Below, in pieces: positions 23,651 through 36,200 of a DNA stretch of 64,000 bases. Every line of letters begins with the position of its first letter. Positions within the stretch are counted from its first letter, which is position 1. Source of the DNA: Oncomelania hupensis (taxonomy: Eukaryota; Mollusca; Gastropoda; Littorinimorpha; Pomatiopsidae); the NCBI GenBank assembly GCA_036898135.1, contig CM072523.1:30173149-30237148 (forward strand), written 5' to 3'. A program made the position numbers and the translations under genes. Under the pieces are notes generated by a model that saw only the letters and a list, made by a program, of their open reading frames with translations, had not been told where the DNA came from and ran no database searches.

Positions 23651-24321
23651 GACAGACAGACATTTTAGTTTAATTTTTTATTTGTATTGTGTATGCGTGT
23701 GTTTGTGTAATAATTGTGACCTCGGTATTGTGACTCACCCTGTGCACTTTCCCAAAACATTTCTACAACCTGAAAAAAGGGCCGACCTACTGTTTTGTTT
23801 TGTTGCGTCAGAGAAGCTAATAGAATGAATTACTAGGTTAATTTGAGAGTTGGGATTTAAATGGAAATACGATACGCCACAGTACAGAAAACTCTCTTTC
23901 AAACTTCAGTTCAATATAAATGTCAATACTTTTTTTTTTAAATCCCTTCTTCTTCTTTGCTTTCTGTGTGGATGTTTTGTTTTGCTTGCTGTTTGATATG
24001 TTGTTGAGGATAATTAGTATTCTGTCTCTCTGGTAAAACGGTAAAGGCGGGATGAACACAATTCTGTCGGAATAGATTAAATTTAAGAGTTTGAAACTTT
24101 TAATGCAAAGTTTAAAATAGACAGTATTCATAACTCCAGAAAATTTAAATTCAGTTCAATTATTTTATAGAATCGATGCCATTTTCAATTAATTGAATGG
24201 ATTTATATTCCGTCTGCTGTTTCTGATCAGATTAAGCATCCTTTTTGGTTTTCAGTGGTGTTGTTGTTAAGCATTTCAGTAACAGCTAGCATCTAATGAT
24301 CCCTACATTAATTTTTTTTTA

Positions 24322-24910
24322 CACATTACATTACATTACATTACATTACATGATTATTGCTTTAGGTCCAGCGGACTCTTCCGAGCCAAATCAGGACCGG
24401 ACAACCCCTGATCCGCATAAAAGATCTGCAGAAACAACCCTAGTGGTAAAACTGAAAGCTCTCCACCAGCCAGTCACTTTACAATAAAGACATCCCACGC
24501 AGGGGACGCAGAGGCTGCACTCTAATTTATTGAATCCCCGTTTACAAAAACAAAATAGAATACAAACATCATTATAAATTATCAACAAAATACATACATA
24601 TAAAATGCCTACACTGCTAAATAATATCATAGGAATCCCTAGTGACCACCTGGCAGAAAGCGTCCAATATTCCCAAGCTGGTCCAACAGACCTCATACTA
24701 CACAAATGAGTCTGGTCCCGGAAGAGTTTTCAAGAAAAAAGATAGGTGACTGGTCCAGCGAAGAAGAAGATAGTACAGCAGATTGATAGAACAGAGCAGG
24801 AATGAGAAAGAGCAAATGAGAAAGACAGCGATAGTGGGAATTTAAAGCACTAAATTTCCAGAAAGTGGGGATACTATTTATACTGAAACCCCCGGCACCC
24901 CAACAAGGGT
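24322..24910 (-). mobile_element. Family A repeat, long copy in minus orientation
   Basis: Read on the minus strand it starts near 24908 with TTGGGGTGCCGGGGGTTTC and ends in a tail seen on the + strand as repeated ACATT at 24323-24350. All landmarks of the family are present. The flanks share a run of T followed by CACAC or ACAC, so the duplication boundaries are unclear. Confidence 0.85.
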
Positions 24911-25195
24911 CTTTTTTTTTTTTCACACTGCGTACTCGTTTTTCGTTAACACGTGAAACTTCATACGGTCCTCTTCTCACCATTCCCTCCCTATCCACTT
25001 CCCACTCCCGCGTTCCCACTCTTCTGGTCTCGTACTAAGTTTTTAACGGATATTATGTCCAAAGTAGTTGGGCAAGCACTCGTCTTACCTTTGCAAAGGA
25101 TCGGGGAAAGGAAGAGGGTGGTTACCTAGACAAAGGAGTCAGTGAACGCTATAGCTTGTGTTACCTATTATATTGCGAAATCACTTTGCATTCGT

Positions 25196-25310
25196 TGAAA
25201 TTCTAGAATCTGTTTGTTTTACCCTTTTTTGTTGAAATTCTAGAAACCGTTTGTTTTACTCTTTTTGTTATTTGTCGAATTCATAGAAACTGTGTATTGC
25301 TTTTACTTAG
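25196..25310 (+). repeat. Imperfect short tandem repeat, about 45-bp unit
   Basis: GAAATTCTAGAATCTGTTTG, GAAATTCTAGAAACCGTTTG and GAATTCATAGAAACTGTGTA are spaced by TTTTAC-rich sequence, suggesting three diverged units. No other content recognised. Confidence 0.6.
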
Positions 25311-25576
25311 ATAGTTCGTTATCCTCATTTTAGAAACAAAAAGTTGTAATCGATTTTTTTAAAAGTTCTAAAAGTGACTTTTTTCCCCTCTAATTTTATC
25401 GAGTTCTTTTGTTTGTGGTATCTAATAGAAAATCCGTTAAGTTTCCTTGCGCATGTGCAATATTTGACGTCAAAAGATGTTAAGGAATCATGCGGTTTTA
25501 TTCGTGTACATGACATACGATAAAATACCATTTTTGGTGTAACTTATCATTCAACGTCATGTTATGAGAATCGAAA

Positions 25577-25748
25577 TTTCTCGACAGACATCGACCCTAA
25601 TGGACGGCTGCAACATCGAGCTTCAATACCTCACCAACTATCTAGTTGCAAGAGCAGAAGCTTATGGCATGGAGGTCAATACAGCTATAATTATATCAAA
25701 AGGTAAACAGCAAGAACAATATTAGTGCCAACGTGATAATAAGTGGCG
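25577..25748 (+). pseudogene. Second RTE-type LINE remnant, left piece
   Basis: The reading GACATCGACC through CTGCAACATCGAGCTTCAAT encodes the region after an ADD active site (DIDLM-like, then ELQYLTNYLVARAEAYGMEV). It differs from the 39560-42622 family and continues at 27824-28085 after the inserted element. Confidence 0.7.
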
Positions 25749-27823
25749 AATCTGGAAGACCCGAAGTTGGCAGAAATATTCTAAGGCACAATTGGAGGGA
25801 AAATTTGCACCGCTGCTCATTTTTGGAGCTGGTGAGGTTGAGTAGATTTTAGCTCCATGACCATCACCTTCAACTCAGCAATGACAGATGCCGCCACTGA
25901 GATCCTTGGGAAGCAACACCCAATGAAAAAACCGTGGATCACGCCTGAACGTTTGAACCTATGTGACAAACGAAGAGAGATTAAAAGGATAAAGACCACC
26001 TTACAGGGAGCTGATGCATACCGAAAAACCAACAGCGGTATCAAAAAAGGCATGCGCACAGCAAAGGAGAATTGGATAGACGATCAATGACAGGAAATAG
26101 AGAACAGTCTGAACAAGAACAACAGCAAGAAAGCCTATCAGACTGTGAAGAGGCTAACATGTGTTAAACAACCCAAGGTCTCCATGATCCAAAGCAAGTC
26201 TGGCTTGTGCCTTACAGAACAAGAAGTCTTGGATAGATGGACATAGTACTGCTCTGACCTTTACAACCACACAACAGACAGAGACCCATAAGTTCTCTGA
26301 CATGTCCCCAGAACAGAGAAGAAGAAGAAATCCTCCCATTATCCGAGAAGAAGTTGAGGCAGCAGTGCAATTGCTGAAGAAGAGGATGTCAGCGGGAATG
26401 GATAACAAACCCGCATAATTGCTTCAAGCAGGAGGAGAAGCGTTGATTGACGCCCTCGCCATTTGAAACACGATCTGGCAGAGTGAGGAGTGGCCTAACA
26501 CCATGGACCCAATCGCCTATCATCACTCTTCCCAAATAGGATAACCTTCACAACTATCGCACCATCAGCCTCATCAGCCACCTCTGCAAAGTCTTCATGA
26601 AAATACTCAAAAGGTTGAAACCCCAAGCTGAACAAATCATAGTTGAAAAACAAGAAGAATTCAGCTCAGGGCGAATACCACTGAACAGATTTTCAACCTC
26701 AGAATAATCTGCGAGAAATACCTACAGCACCAGAATCTATTTAATGTGTTTGTAGACCTTTAAAAAGCGTTTGATCGAGTCTGGCATGCAGCTCTGTGGG
26801 CAACCATGAGAATGTATAACATCAGCCCTAACATTATTGAAGTCATCAAAAACCTGTATGACAAGGCTACCAGTGCAGTCCTCCACAACAGCGCCATCGG
26901 GAACTGCTTCAGAACAACAATCGGCGTGCGTCAAGGATCCTACTCTCTCCAACACTCTTCAACATCTTTCCAGAGCGCATAATTTCAGATACCCTTGCAG
27001 ATCATGAAGGCACAATCAGCACAGGAGGTAAAACAATCTCCAACCTCCGTTTTGAGGATGACATTGATGGATTGGCTGGAGAGGAACAAGAACTTTAACA
27101 GCTAATACAGAGTCTTGACACCATTTTCAGAGCCTTTGTAATGGAAAAAAGTGCAGAGAAGACTAAAATGATGACCATTAACACCATTAACACAGACATC
27201 TAACTCCAAGGCCAATCACTCAACCTGGTGCACAGCTTCAAATATTTAGGAACAATTGTATTAGACAGGATGTCCTTTCCAGGATAGCACAAACAACTGC
27301 TGTCCGGACAAGGTTGAAGCTCATTTGGAAAGACGCGACCATCAGTCTACACTCCAACGTATGGTTGCTTCGCTCCCTTGTCCTCTCCATCTTCCTGCAA
27401 ACTTCGAAAACCTGGACATTTACAGCAGATCTACAACGAAGAATATAAAGCACGGAGATGAGGTGTTACAGAAGACTTTTGGGCATTTCCTATACCCAAC
27501 ACATCACCAATAAAGAAGTCCGACAGACCACCACACAAGTCATTGGACAACACGATGACATGCTCACAGTGGTGAAGAAACGGAAACTCCTACGTCACCA
27601 GAACATCGGGCATGCAAAGACTATCCTGCAAGGCACGGCGCAAGGAGGCAGAGGACGATGGAGACAGAAAAAAGGTGGGATGACAACATTCGAGAATGGA
27701 CTGGCTTGACACTGAGTGAAGCTATGAGGGTTGCTTAGGACAGAGAAAGATGGAGTACGCTGGTTAAACGATCATCTGTGGTGCCCCAATGACTCTCGAG
27801 TTTGAGGATAGGATAGAATAGGA
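25749..27823 (+). pseudogene. Decayed, 5'-truncated RTE-clade LINE
   Basis: It is the same family as the intact copy at 39560-42622. It begins at the segment matching [18 protein letters not shown] and runs through [10 protein letters not shown], an altered active-site region and RRIQ/HITN-like tail to the GGATAG-type 3' tail at 27804-27820. Many stops and frameshifts interrupt it. An imperfect 11-bp duplication (GAATCTGGAAG at 25748-25758, GGATCTAGAAG at 27825-27835) flanks it. Confidence 0.85.
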
Positions 27824-28085
27824 AGGATCTAGAAGAGGTGACCAGCTTTAAAATACTTCGGAGCGACTTTGTTGTTGTCAAAGGATGGCACAAAGCACAA
27901 GAAATATGTATCCGAATCGCCCCAGCCATAGCAGCAATGGTATGGCTCCACATTATTTGGAAGAGCAACATCAGCTTCCATACCAAGTTCAAACTGTTCA
28001 AGTCACTTCTGGCCTCCATCCTGCTGCATGGGTGCTACTCCTTGACAGTACTGGCAGATGCCCAAATTGAAAATGGGGATGAATG
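27824..28085 (+). pseudogene. Second RTE-type LINE remnant, right piece
   Basis: It encodes LEEVTSFKILRSDF, EICIRIAPAIAAMVWLHIIW and FHTKFKLFKSLLASILLHGC, the RTE segment that follows directly on the left piece at 25577-25748. The two halves bracket a younger RTE insertion. Downstream of about 28085 the similarity fades. Confidence 0.75.
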
Positions 28086-29435
28086 CCAGATTCCTCTGCC
28101 CCCAGGTTCACCCGACGACTGCATTTATCAAGGAAAGACAGAAATTATTCAAATATACATTGTAATTTGTATTAATGTTCTTTTTAGGTTAATTCACGAC
28201 AGTTTAATTTTTTTTTTTAATTATATAATTAAAATCACCCCCAAAATGTAACCCCAGAGAGCAAAGAATAGTGATTAAAGCGGGTACATTGGATTAGGAC
28301 CAGAGAGAAAGGAAGAAGGACTAAGCTTACTGCACAGAAATTAGGCCCGTCTGATTGCATTAACCGTGACTTAATTTTATTGCAAGAGACAGCTAGTAAA
28401 GTATGTCTAATGCTTAGTCTAATAAAGTGCAGTTTCAAAAAAACAAAAACAAACCACAACAACAACAAAACAAAACAAAAAAAAACAAAAACAAAAAACT
28501 TCCTTTACCCTTAAATCAATCGATTATCATTGTATCCTGCAAGAGACCGTATTTCGGCGTCACTCATTATTTTTGGTGCACGCCATTGACGAAAAGTGGG
28601 CTAGTTGTTTACCTTCGTTGCGCTCTTTCGTTACATGGAGGCGAGAATGGTCATTTGGATAGTAACCTTGGCAACGTAGACTCTTGCGCCAAAAGTGAAG
28701 TTGCAGAAGCTTTGTTAAATAGATCTTGTTGTTTTTGTGAGCTGCGTGGTGGATAATATAATGTCAACGGTTTTAAGAATCTTCTGGACAATAGCAAAGG
28801 TTAAAGAATATGATGATTAGATGTCTTTTGTTTTTTTGTCCCTCAAAATACACTAGCGTGACCTACACACACGTATGTAAGATAACGAAGGAAGAGGCGT
28901 GGAATAGGCCGCGAGGCCTAAAATTAAGCCTCTATCTACTAGACTAAACTAACTATGAAGTGCTACTTTCCATTTGGAAGATTTGTGGACCAATTATTTG
29001 ATCCGGTGTTCCGTAATCACAATGAATGATCAATACAATTGAATGGAGATAAACTGAAGACTGGTGCAATCGATCGGAATTCTCTTCTTTCGTCTTTGTA
29101 ACTTTCACTATGACTGCTAAATCGCCTGGAGATTTAGTGGTGATAATGGAAGTTCGAAGATTTAGTAATGATGGTGAAAGTTACAAAGACGAAAGAAGAG
29201 ACTTAGAGCCTATTGGGTGTTGATGACCACGTGTTTGTGAGCAGTTTGAAATAATTAATAATAATTTATCATTAGTAAGCTAGTTTATCTCATAGGTAAA
29301 AGTAATACATAATTATGTCGATGTGGATCTCCTACGCGTGTTATTCAAAATGTTGTAGGGAACTTGCTTTTTTTTTTTCTTTTTTTTTTTTTTTAAATTA
29401 TTTCCCAGCATTGGCACTTTCTGTTATTGTTACAG
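28086..29435. other. No exon recognised; A-rich tail and hairpin
   Basis: AATAAA at 28420 followed by an A-rich stretch (28436-28498) may be the tail of a retrotransposed sequence. The 27-bp inverted repeat (29082-29200) and T-runs (29371-29394) precede KDM6A exon 1 of the window. The exon expected to encode the residues before it was not found here. Confidence 0.5.
29082..29200. repeat. Perfect 27-bp inverted repeat with 65-bp spacer
   Basis: The left arm (29082-29108) reads CTCTTCTTTCGTCTTTGTAA then CTTTCAC; the right arm (29174-29200) is its exact complement. The spacer contains a smaller pair CTAAATC/GATTTAG. It ends 235 bp before KDM6A exon 1 of the window. Confidence 0.85.
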
Positions 29436-29556
29436 GGCTGTAAAGTTGTTCTACAATCTGCTGTACGTAGACAAAGTCTTCGACAAAGCTGTTGAAGTCC
29501 ATTTTAGATTGGGCTTGATGCTGAAATCCCTCAAAGACTACGATAATAGTTTGAAG
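29436..29556 (+). CDS. KDM6A: KDM6A exon 1 of window (TPR)
   Basis: The exon opens with one base finishing a codon (probably Trp, as in UTX) and then encodes 40 residues of a TPR helix pair, including LLYVDKVF and VHFRLGLML, close to the human segment around LYVDPSF and LRLGLMF. The acceptor is a TTACAG context and the donor is GTAAGA. It ends in phase 0. The exon supplying the preceding residues was not found upstream in the window. Confidence 0.9.
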
Positions 29557-29629
29557 GTAAGACTAGACGTTGCATTTTTTACTACATTTCTTTTGTTTTC
29601 AGTCCATTGAATTCATATTATGTTACTTT

Positions 29630-29683
<54 letters not shown>

Positions 29684-30180
29684 ATCTCCTGTCTTTTGCG
29701 CTGTGTCGACTCTCTCTCCCTCTCTCTCTTTCTATCTCTCTCTTGTCTTTTGCGCTGTGTCAACTCTCTCTCCCTCTCTCTCTTTCTCTCTCTTTCTCCC
29801 CCACCCCTATTTTCTCTTGGCTCTCTCTTGGCATATACGTAGATTGATTGATTGGTTAATTATTTGTTGAATGTACTTGACCATTAAGTCCAGTAAAACA
29901 TTTGATTGGCAGTGTCAATCCATTTTCAGTTGATAATGCCATGATAACTTGTTTATGTATATACTTTTAGGCTGGATGAATATCAATTATTGATTAGAAA
30001 GTGAAGTCAGAAAAAAAAAAGTCTTGAAGCATTATATTGTTATATGAAATTCTGAAATGGTGTGATAGTTGTCTACTGTGTTGCATAAACTTTGTTGTAA
30101 ATTTATCCATTCTATTAACATTATCATATTAAATAATTCAAGAATGTATTGTTTGTATGAAAACTCTATTCAATATGTGA

Positions 30181-30226
<46 letters not shown>

Positions 30227-33200
30227 TATTTATTTTATTTATTTATTTTTTATGGGGGGGGGGGAACTTGAATTTTTTTTTTTATTTTTTATTTATTTTT
30301 ATTTATTTTTTTCAGGTTATGTGCAGCTTATTTATTTGTAACCATTGTTATGCGTCGATGGTGGCCGAAATCGGTTTATTTTTCTTATTTTTGTTTTTAT
30401 TCTTTTGGGTATAAATTTTTAGTTTATTGAGGAGTAAGTTTGTTTTTTCTGCAAAATGTTTGTATGTGATGTATATGTTGGGATTTTTTTCCCCATTTTC
30501 CCATCTGTCACTGAAAAAAAATTTTCGAAACACAGTGTTGGATTGTAATTGATGTATATTGTTATGTTTACCTATAGAGGCTCAGTTATGCTATATTTCA
30601 TTATCTGTGTTTATTTGTTTTATGTATATTTATTCTTCTCTCTCTACACTTGCTTTTTCTATCAACATTTCTTCATGGGACCTAAACATATGTATTTGAC
30701 ATTAATTCTGGTTTTAGTCTGCCGCTGCTCTCGATGTCAAATAATTTGAAGAAAAGCATGTTACACTATTATTATATATTTATTCTATTATTGCTCTTTA
30801 TGTCTCTGGGTTACTGTAATTTTTTTTTCAATATAATTTGTTATGTGTGATGGTCTAAAGGTTATGTCCATGAACTGTCAGGGTCTTGCTGATTTTAAGA
30901 AACGTCGTGATGTTTTCCATTATTTAAGATCAAAGGCTTATAACATTTATTTATTACAGGATACTCACTTTGAAAAAAAATTAGAGAACTATATTAGAGC
31001 TGAGTGGGGTCACACTTGTCATTTTGCTTCTTTTAGTTCCAATGCCCGGGGTGTTGCTGTGCTATTTAATAGCAATTTTGAATTTAAAATTAATAAAATG
31101 TTTACAAGTCTAGATGGCAATTATATAATTATTTCGGTAAGAATACTGGATAAAGACTTTTTAATCATTAGTTTGTACGGCCCAAACAGAGACGACCCCG
31201 AATTCTATTGTAATTTAAAACAACGTATTCTAGAGTTTAGATATGATCAGATAATACTAGGGGGCGACTGGAATCTAGTGCAAAATTTTTCGTTAGACTA
31301 TTTTAATTATAAACATAACAATAATACCAAAGCACAAGAACAAGTTCATGAATTGATGATAGATTTAGACTTGATAGATGTTTGGAGAGACTTAAACCCC
31401 GAGTTAAAGAGATTTACGTGGCGAAAAAGTAATCCCTTACAGCAAAGTCGTTTGGATTTTTTCTTAGTCTCTGAATCTCTACTAAATTTTTCGGTCGACG
31501 CAGACATCCACCCCGGATATAGAACTGACCATTCTATTATTTCTTTATCAGTAAATGTTACTAAGGATGGGAGGAAACGAGGTCTTTGGAAATTTAATAG
31601 TTCCTTGCTTAGAGATAAGAAGTATGTAGAGGAAGTTAATCTAGTCATTAAAAATGTTATAGAAGAATACGCTGCTACTCCCTACCTACCTGAATGTTCC
31701 CTCAATGTTCCCTTTTCTGAACTGGAATTTGTAATAAGTGATCAGCTATTTCTAGATACTCTGTTAATGAAAATTAGAGCTCAGACAATTTCTTATGCAA
31801 CAATGAAAAAAAAGACTGATAACGAAAAAGAACTACAATTACTAACGTTAATAGAGACTTTAGAAAAGAAAGATAATCTAAGTGATATGGAAAAATTGGA
31901 ACTAGAAAATAGCAAAGCAGACTTAGTTTCGATCAGGGAGAAAAGAATGGAGGGGGTTCTGCTTCGGTCACGGGCTAGGTGGATTACAGAGGGGGAAAAG
32001 GTTACTTCATATTTTTGTTCATTAGAAAAAAGGAACTACATTAATAAAAGGATAACAAAACTGGATAAAAATGATATTATTTTATCGGATGAAAAAGATA
32101 TTGCAAATGAAGTCAGAGATTTTTATTCTAAATTATATTCTGTTAGAGAAGTTGAAGAAGTTGAAATTGCAAATATTGTAGATGATCTTCCTACTTTAAA
32201 TCAGGAAGAGCAAACATCTTTGGAGGGAGAAATCACCTTAGAGGAGGCCTCTTTTGCTTTAAAGAATATGCCGAACATGAAAAGTCCAGGTAGTGACGGG
32301 TTTACTGTAGAGTTCTTTAAATTTTTCTGGTGTAGTTTAAGGGATTTTGTAGTTAGGTCACTAAATGAAGGGTTTAGGAAGGGAGAATTATCGTCAACAC
32401 AGAAAGAGGGAGTAATAGTTTGTATACCGAAGGGGGATAGGCCTAAGGAGTTCATAAAAAACTGGAGACCTATTTCCTTATTAAACGTAATATATAAAAT
32501 TGCTTCATCGTGCATTGCTAACAGACTTAAGTTAGTGTTACCTTCTATTATTAGTGAAGACCAGACTGGTTTTATGCGGGATAGATATATAGGTGACAAC
32601 ATTCGTTTAATTTATGATATTATCGATTATTTACAAATACATAATAAACCTGGCCTTCTTCTTTGCCTAGACTTCGAAAAAGCCTTTGATTCTTTAAGTT
32701 GGAATTTTATGTTTAAAGTGTTAAATGCTTTTGGATGTGGTCCTGACTTCTGTAAATGGATTGCTACCTTCTATTATAACATTAAATCCGCAGTAACTGT
32801 AAATGGAGATCTAACGCCATGGTTTCATGTGCAGAGGGGCTGTAGACAAGGAGACCCAATTTCATGTTATTTATTTATTATGTGTGTAGAAATTTTGGCA
32901 GTTATGATTAAGCAAAATAAAGAAATAAAAGGGATAAAAATTAATAATAACGAAAGTAAAATTTCGCAATATGCAGATGATACTGAAATAATGTTAGAAG
33001 GAGACGAAAATTCATTTAGACATTCTATAAGTACTATTGAACGTTTTGGCTCTTTTTCTGGCTTAGTTTTAAATACAGACAAGAGTAGCGCAATCTGGTT
33101 AGGTAGTAATAAGAATTCTCGTATTGTTTACATGCCCCGTCTGCGCATGGAATGGAACCCAGAGACATTTAAAATACTTGGAATTATTTTTACAAATGAC

Positions 33201-36200
33201 TTAAAAGACTGTGTTAAATTAAATTTTGAAGCAAAATTTCTAGAAATTAAGATACTATACAAGATATGGTTAAAACGTCAGTTAACGCCAGTTGGTCGGG
33301 TTGCTGTGCTAAAATCGTTGATCTTGTCGAAGCTTGTGTATCTATGGCTGTTATTGCCTAATCCACCAGACGATATTGTCAATTCTATTCAAAAAGGTAT
33401 TTTTACATTTGTTTGGAATAATAAAAATGCTAAGATTTCTAAAAAGTCCTCAATGAAAAGTATCTCTGAAGGAGGTATTGGCATTCCAGATGTACGCCAT
33501 TATATGAACGCATTAAAAATAACTTGGATCAGAAAGTTGATGAAGACTAAACATAAATGGAAAATTATAATTGAAATTGTAAATGAAAAGGTATTATTAA
33601 TTAATAAGCTTGGTAACAAATTGTGTATGGAAGAAATTTGTAATCCATTCTGGTATGATGTTCTTAAGGCGTATGAAATTCTGGGAGATAAAATTAGACT
33701 TGACTGTGCTGAGGAAATTTTGTCGGAGCCATTATTTTGTAATAATAATATTTTAGTTGAAGATAAAACAATTTACTTTCCAGACTGGATTGAAAAAGAT
33801 GCATATATAATTGGAAGTTTGTTAAATAACAATGGCAATTTTTTAAGTTTTCAAGTGTTTGTTAACAAATATAATATTACTACTAACTTTTTAGTGTATT
33901 ATGGCTGTGTAGAGGCTGTTAAGAGATATGTTCGCCGGTGTGGACTGCAACTAGCTAACGCCGATGTTGCTGATTATAAACATAGTAAATTGTTGAGACT
34001 TATTGGTACATCTCCGAGAGGTGCGAGGATATTATATGATACATTAGTCAAAGATGATGTAAAACCTAACTGTTGTAAAAACTGGGACGGGAGAATAGTG
34101 CGTACAGTTGAATGGAAAATAATATTTAAGAAAGCACAGGAAATTAGGGAAATCAAATTGAAGTGGCTGCAAATTAGAATAATTCATAGAATAATAGGAA
34201 CCAATATAGTATTATCTAACATTGGAGTTGAACAGAGTATTAATTGTACTTTTTGTGAACATGAAAGGGAAAATATACAACACCTTTTCTTTAGGTGTCC
34301 TTTCGTTCAAACGTTTTGGACTGACTTTGAGAGAGCCCTAAATTCTAAGTGTTATAATGCTATTGCTTTCCACTTCAGCGAACATCTCGTAATATTTGGC
34401 TGCGAAATAAATATAAGAACGGACACAATATTAGATTTGTTAATTTTATTATCAAAATCATTCATTTATAAATGCAAAATAGAAAAAAAACCACCACTTT
34501 ACAGGTCCTTTACAGCTGTGCTAAAAAGCCGATACGAAGTAGAAAAATATATGGCCCTTTTACAAATGAGGTATCAAAAATGTGTACAAGAATGGCACCC
34601 GTACTTACCACTGTTTGACGATATATAAGCGCTTATATATATTAGTTTAAATGTATATGTATTTTTCACTGCGTGCTAATCTTGGTTTTGTACATTTTGT
34701 GAAATGATAATGACCCATGGTTTTCTCTCTTTCTAACTCAATCTCTTTCTCTCTCTTTTTCTCTCTCACTTCTCTCTTCCTTCTCCCCACCTTACTTTCT
34801 TTTTTAATTTCTTTAAAATACCAAATATGTATGTAGATATTATTGTGAAAGAAATAGAAATCCAAAGAGTATGGCTTTATACATGTGACATAAAGAACTA
34901 ATAATTCGTCTTTTTATGTTATAACATTTTCCTCTTATATGTTCATCCTCATTTAGCATTTGAAAATGGAAAATATATTATCTGCATGCATGTTTTGGAG
35001 AATAAAAAAAAGTGTTAAAAAAAAAAAAAAATGTTACTTTAGATCATAGCAATACCAACATTGTTATAAACTGTATAAGTATAAAACTTTTATTTTTAAT
35101 CATTACAGTATCATAAACAGTATTATCTGTTCTTTTTACCTCCATTGAATCAACATAACAACCTTGCAGAAATGAATGTAATTCAATTGAGGTTACAAAA
35201 ATAAAAGAATACTTGGAATCTTATTCTTAGATTCCTCTGAGAACATAATTAATTACTTTTTAATGGGGAGAGTAGTCAATGTCGGACAAAGCATGGTACA
35301 GAAATTGACACTTGAATTATGGTCTTATGTTATAGCATTCTAACATCAGCCTTGATGACAAAGGTGAATGCACTCTGACCTATCGGGAGAGTAAGTGTTT
35401 GGCTTTCCTTTCTTTTTGTTTTCTCTCTCTCCTCTCCCCCTCCCTCCCTCTCCACATCCCTCTCTACACCCCTCTTTTACTTTTTACATTTTCAGAAGTC
35501 ACGAAACATGTTAATTTCGTTTGTCATGTTAATTTTGTGTGTATTCCTAACAGTTTTTCATTTTCCTATTGCTGGTTCATTGTTTAATGTATTAGTCTAT
35601 TAGTGTTAATTAGTTTAAAAAAAAAAAAAAAAGACTGTATGGTTGCCACATTTATATGAAATATAGACAGGATTGAGTGAGAGAACTAAGGAGGGAGGGG
35701 AATGCGATTGTGTGTGAAGATGCTCACTGTTAGCATTTGAATAAGAGAGCAAACACTGTTAACTTGTTGGCTTAAGATAATTCGTTGATTTGATCTAACG
35801 CTAAGAGATTTGCATGGATTAAGGGAAAGAAGGAATGTTTATAAGTTAGAACAGATAAAGAAAGCTCGAACTATGAAAACACAAAGGCAGGGTGTTACAC
35901 TGTAGCACTAGGTCATTACGACCTTGAGGGACTGCTCACACCTGCTTGTTTTGCAACCGAGGGGGTCGCAACGTGTGGTTAATGGTTTATTTCTCTCTTT
36001 AAAAAAATAAGCTGTGGGCCCGATGTGTTAATGCAGTTTCTTGTTTGGAGTAGTTGTGGCATTGATGGATTAGAGAAGTTGGTGACAATGACCTGAAAAT
36101 TGGAAAAAGCGGATTGTAGTGGGTGTAGTTGTGACATTGACCTGAAAATGAGAAAGTTGATACATTGGTTTAAAAACTGAAGGAAGAGGGACATAACATT

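Larger units (their letters stand above)
29635..35030 (+). mobile_element. L1/Tx1-like LINE, apparently complete at both ends, about 5.4 kb
   Basis: A perfect 15-bp target duplication ATGTTACTTTAGATC lies at 29620-29634 and 35031-35045. The left boundary runs straight into a TC-rich repeat array, and the right boundary follows an AATAAA signal (35001) and an A-run of about 14. About 1.2 kb of 5' region precedes the single large ORF; no gag-like ORF1 was found there, only TC, ATT and T-rich stretches. It inserted in sense, 64 bp after the donor of KDM6A exon 1. A perfect duplication and open frame point to a recent insertion (inference). Confidence 0.9.
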
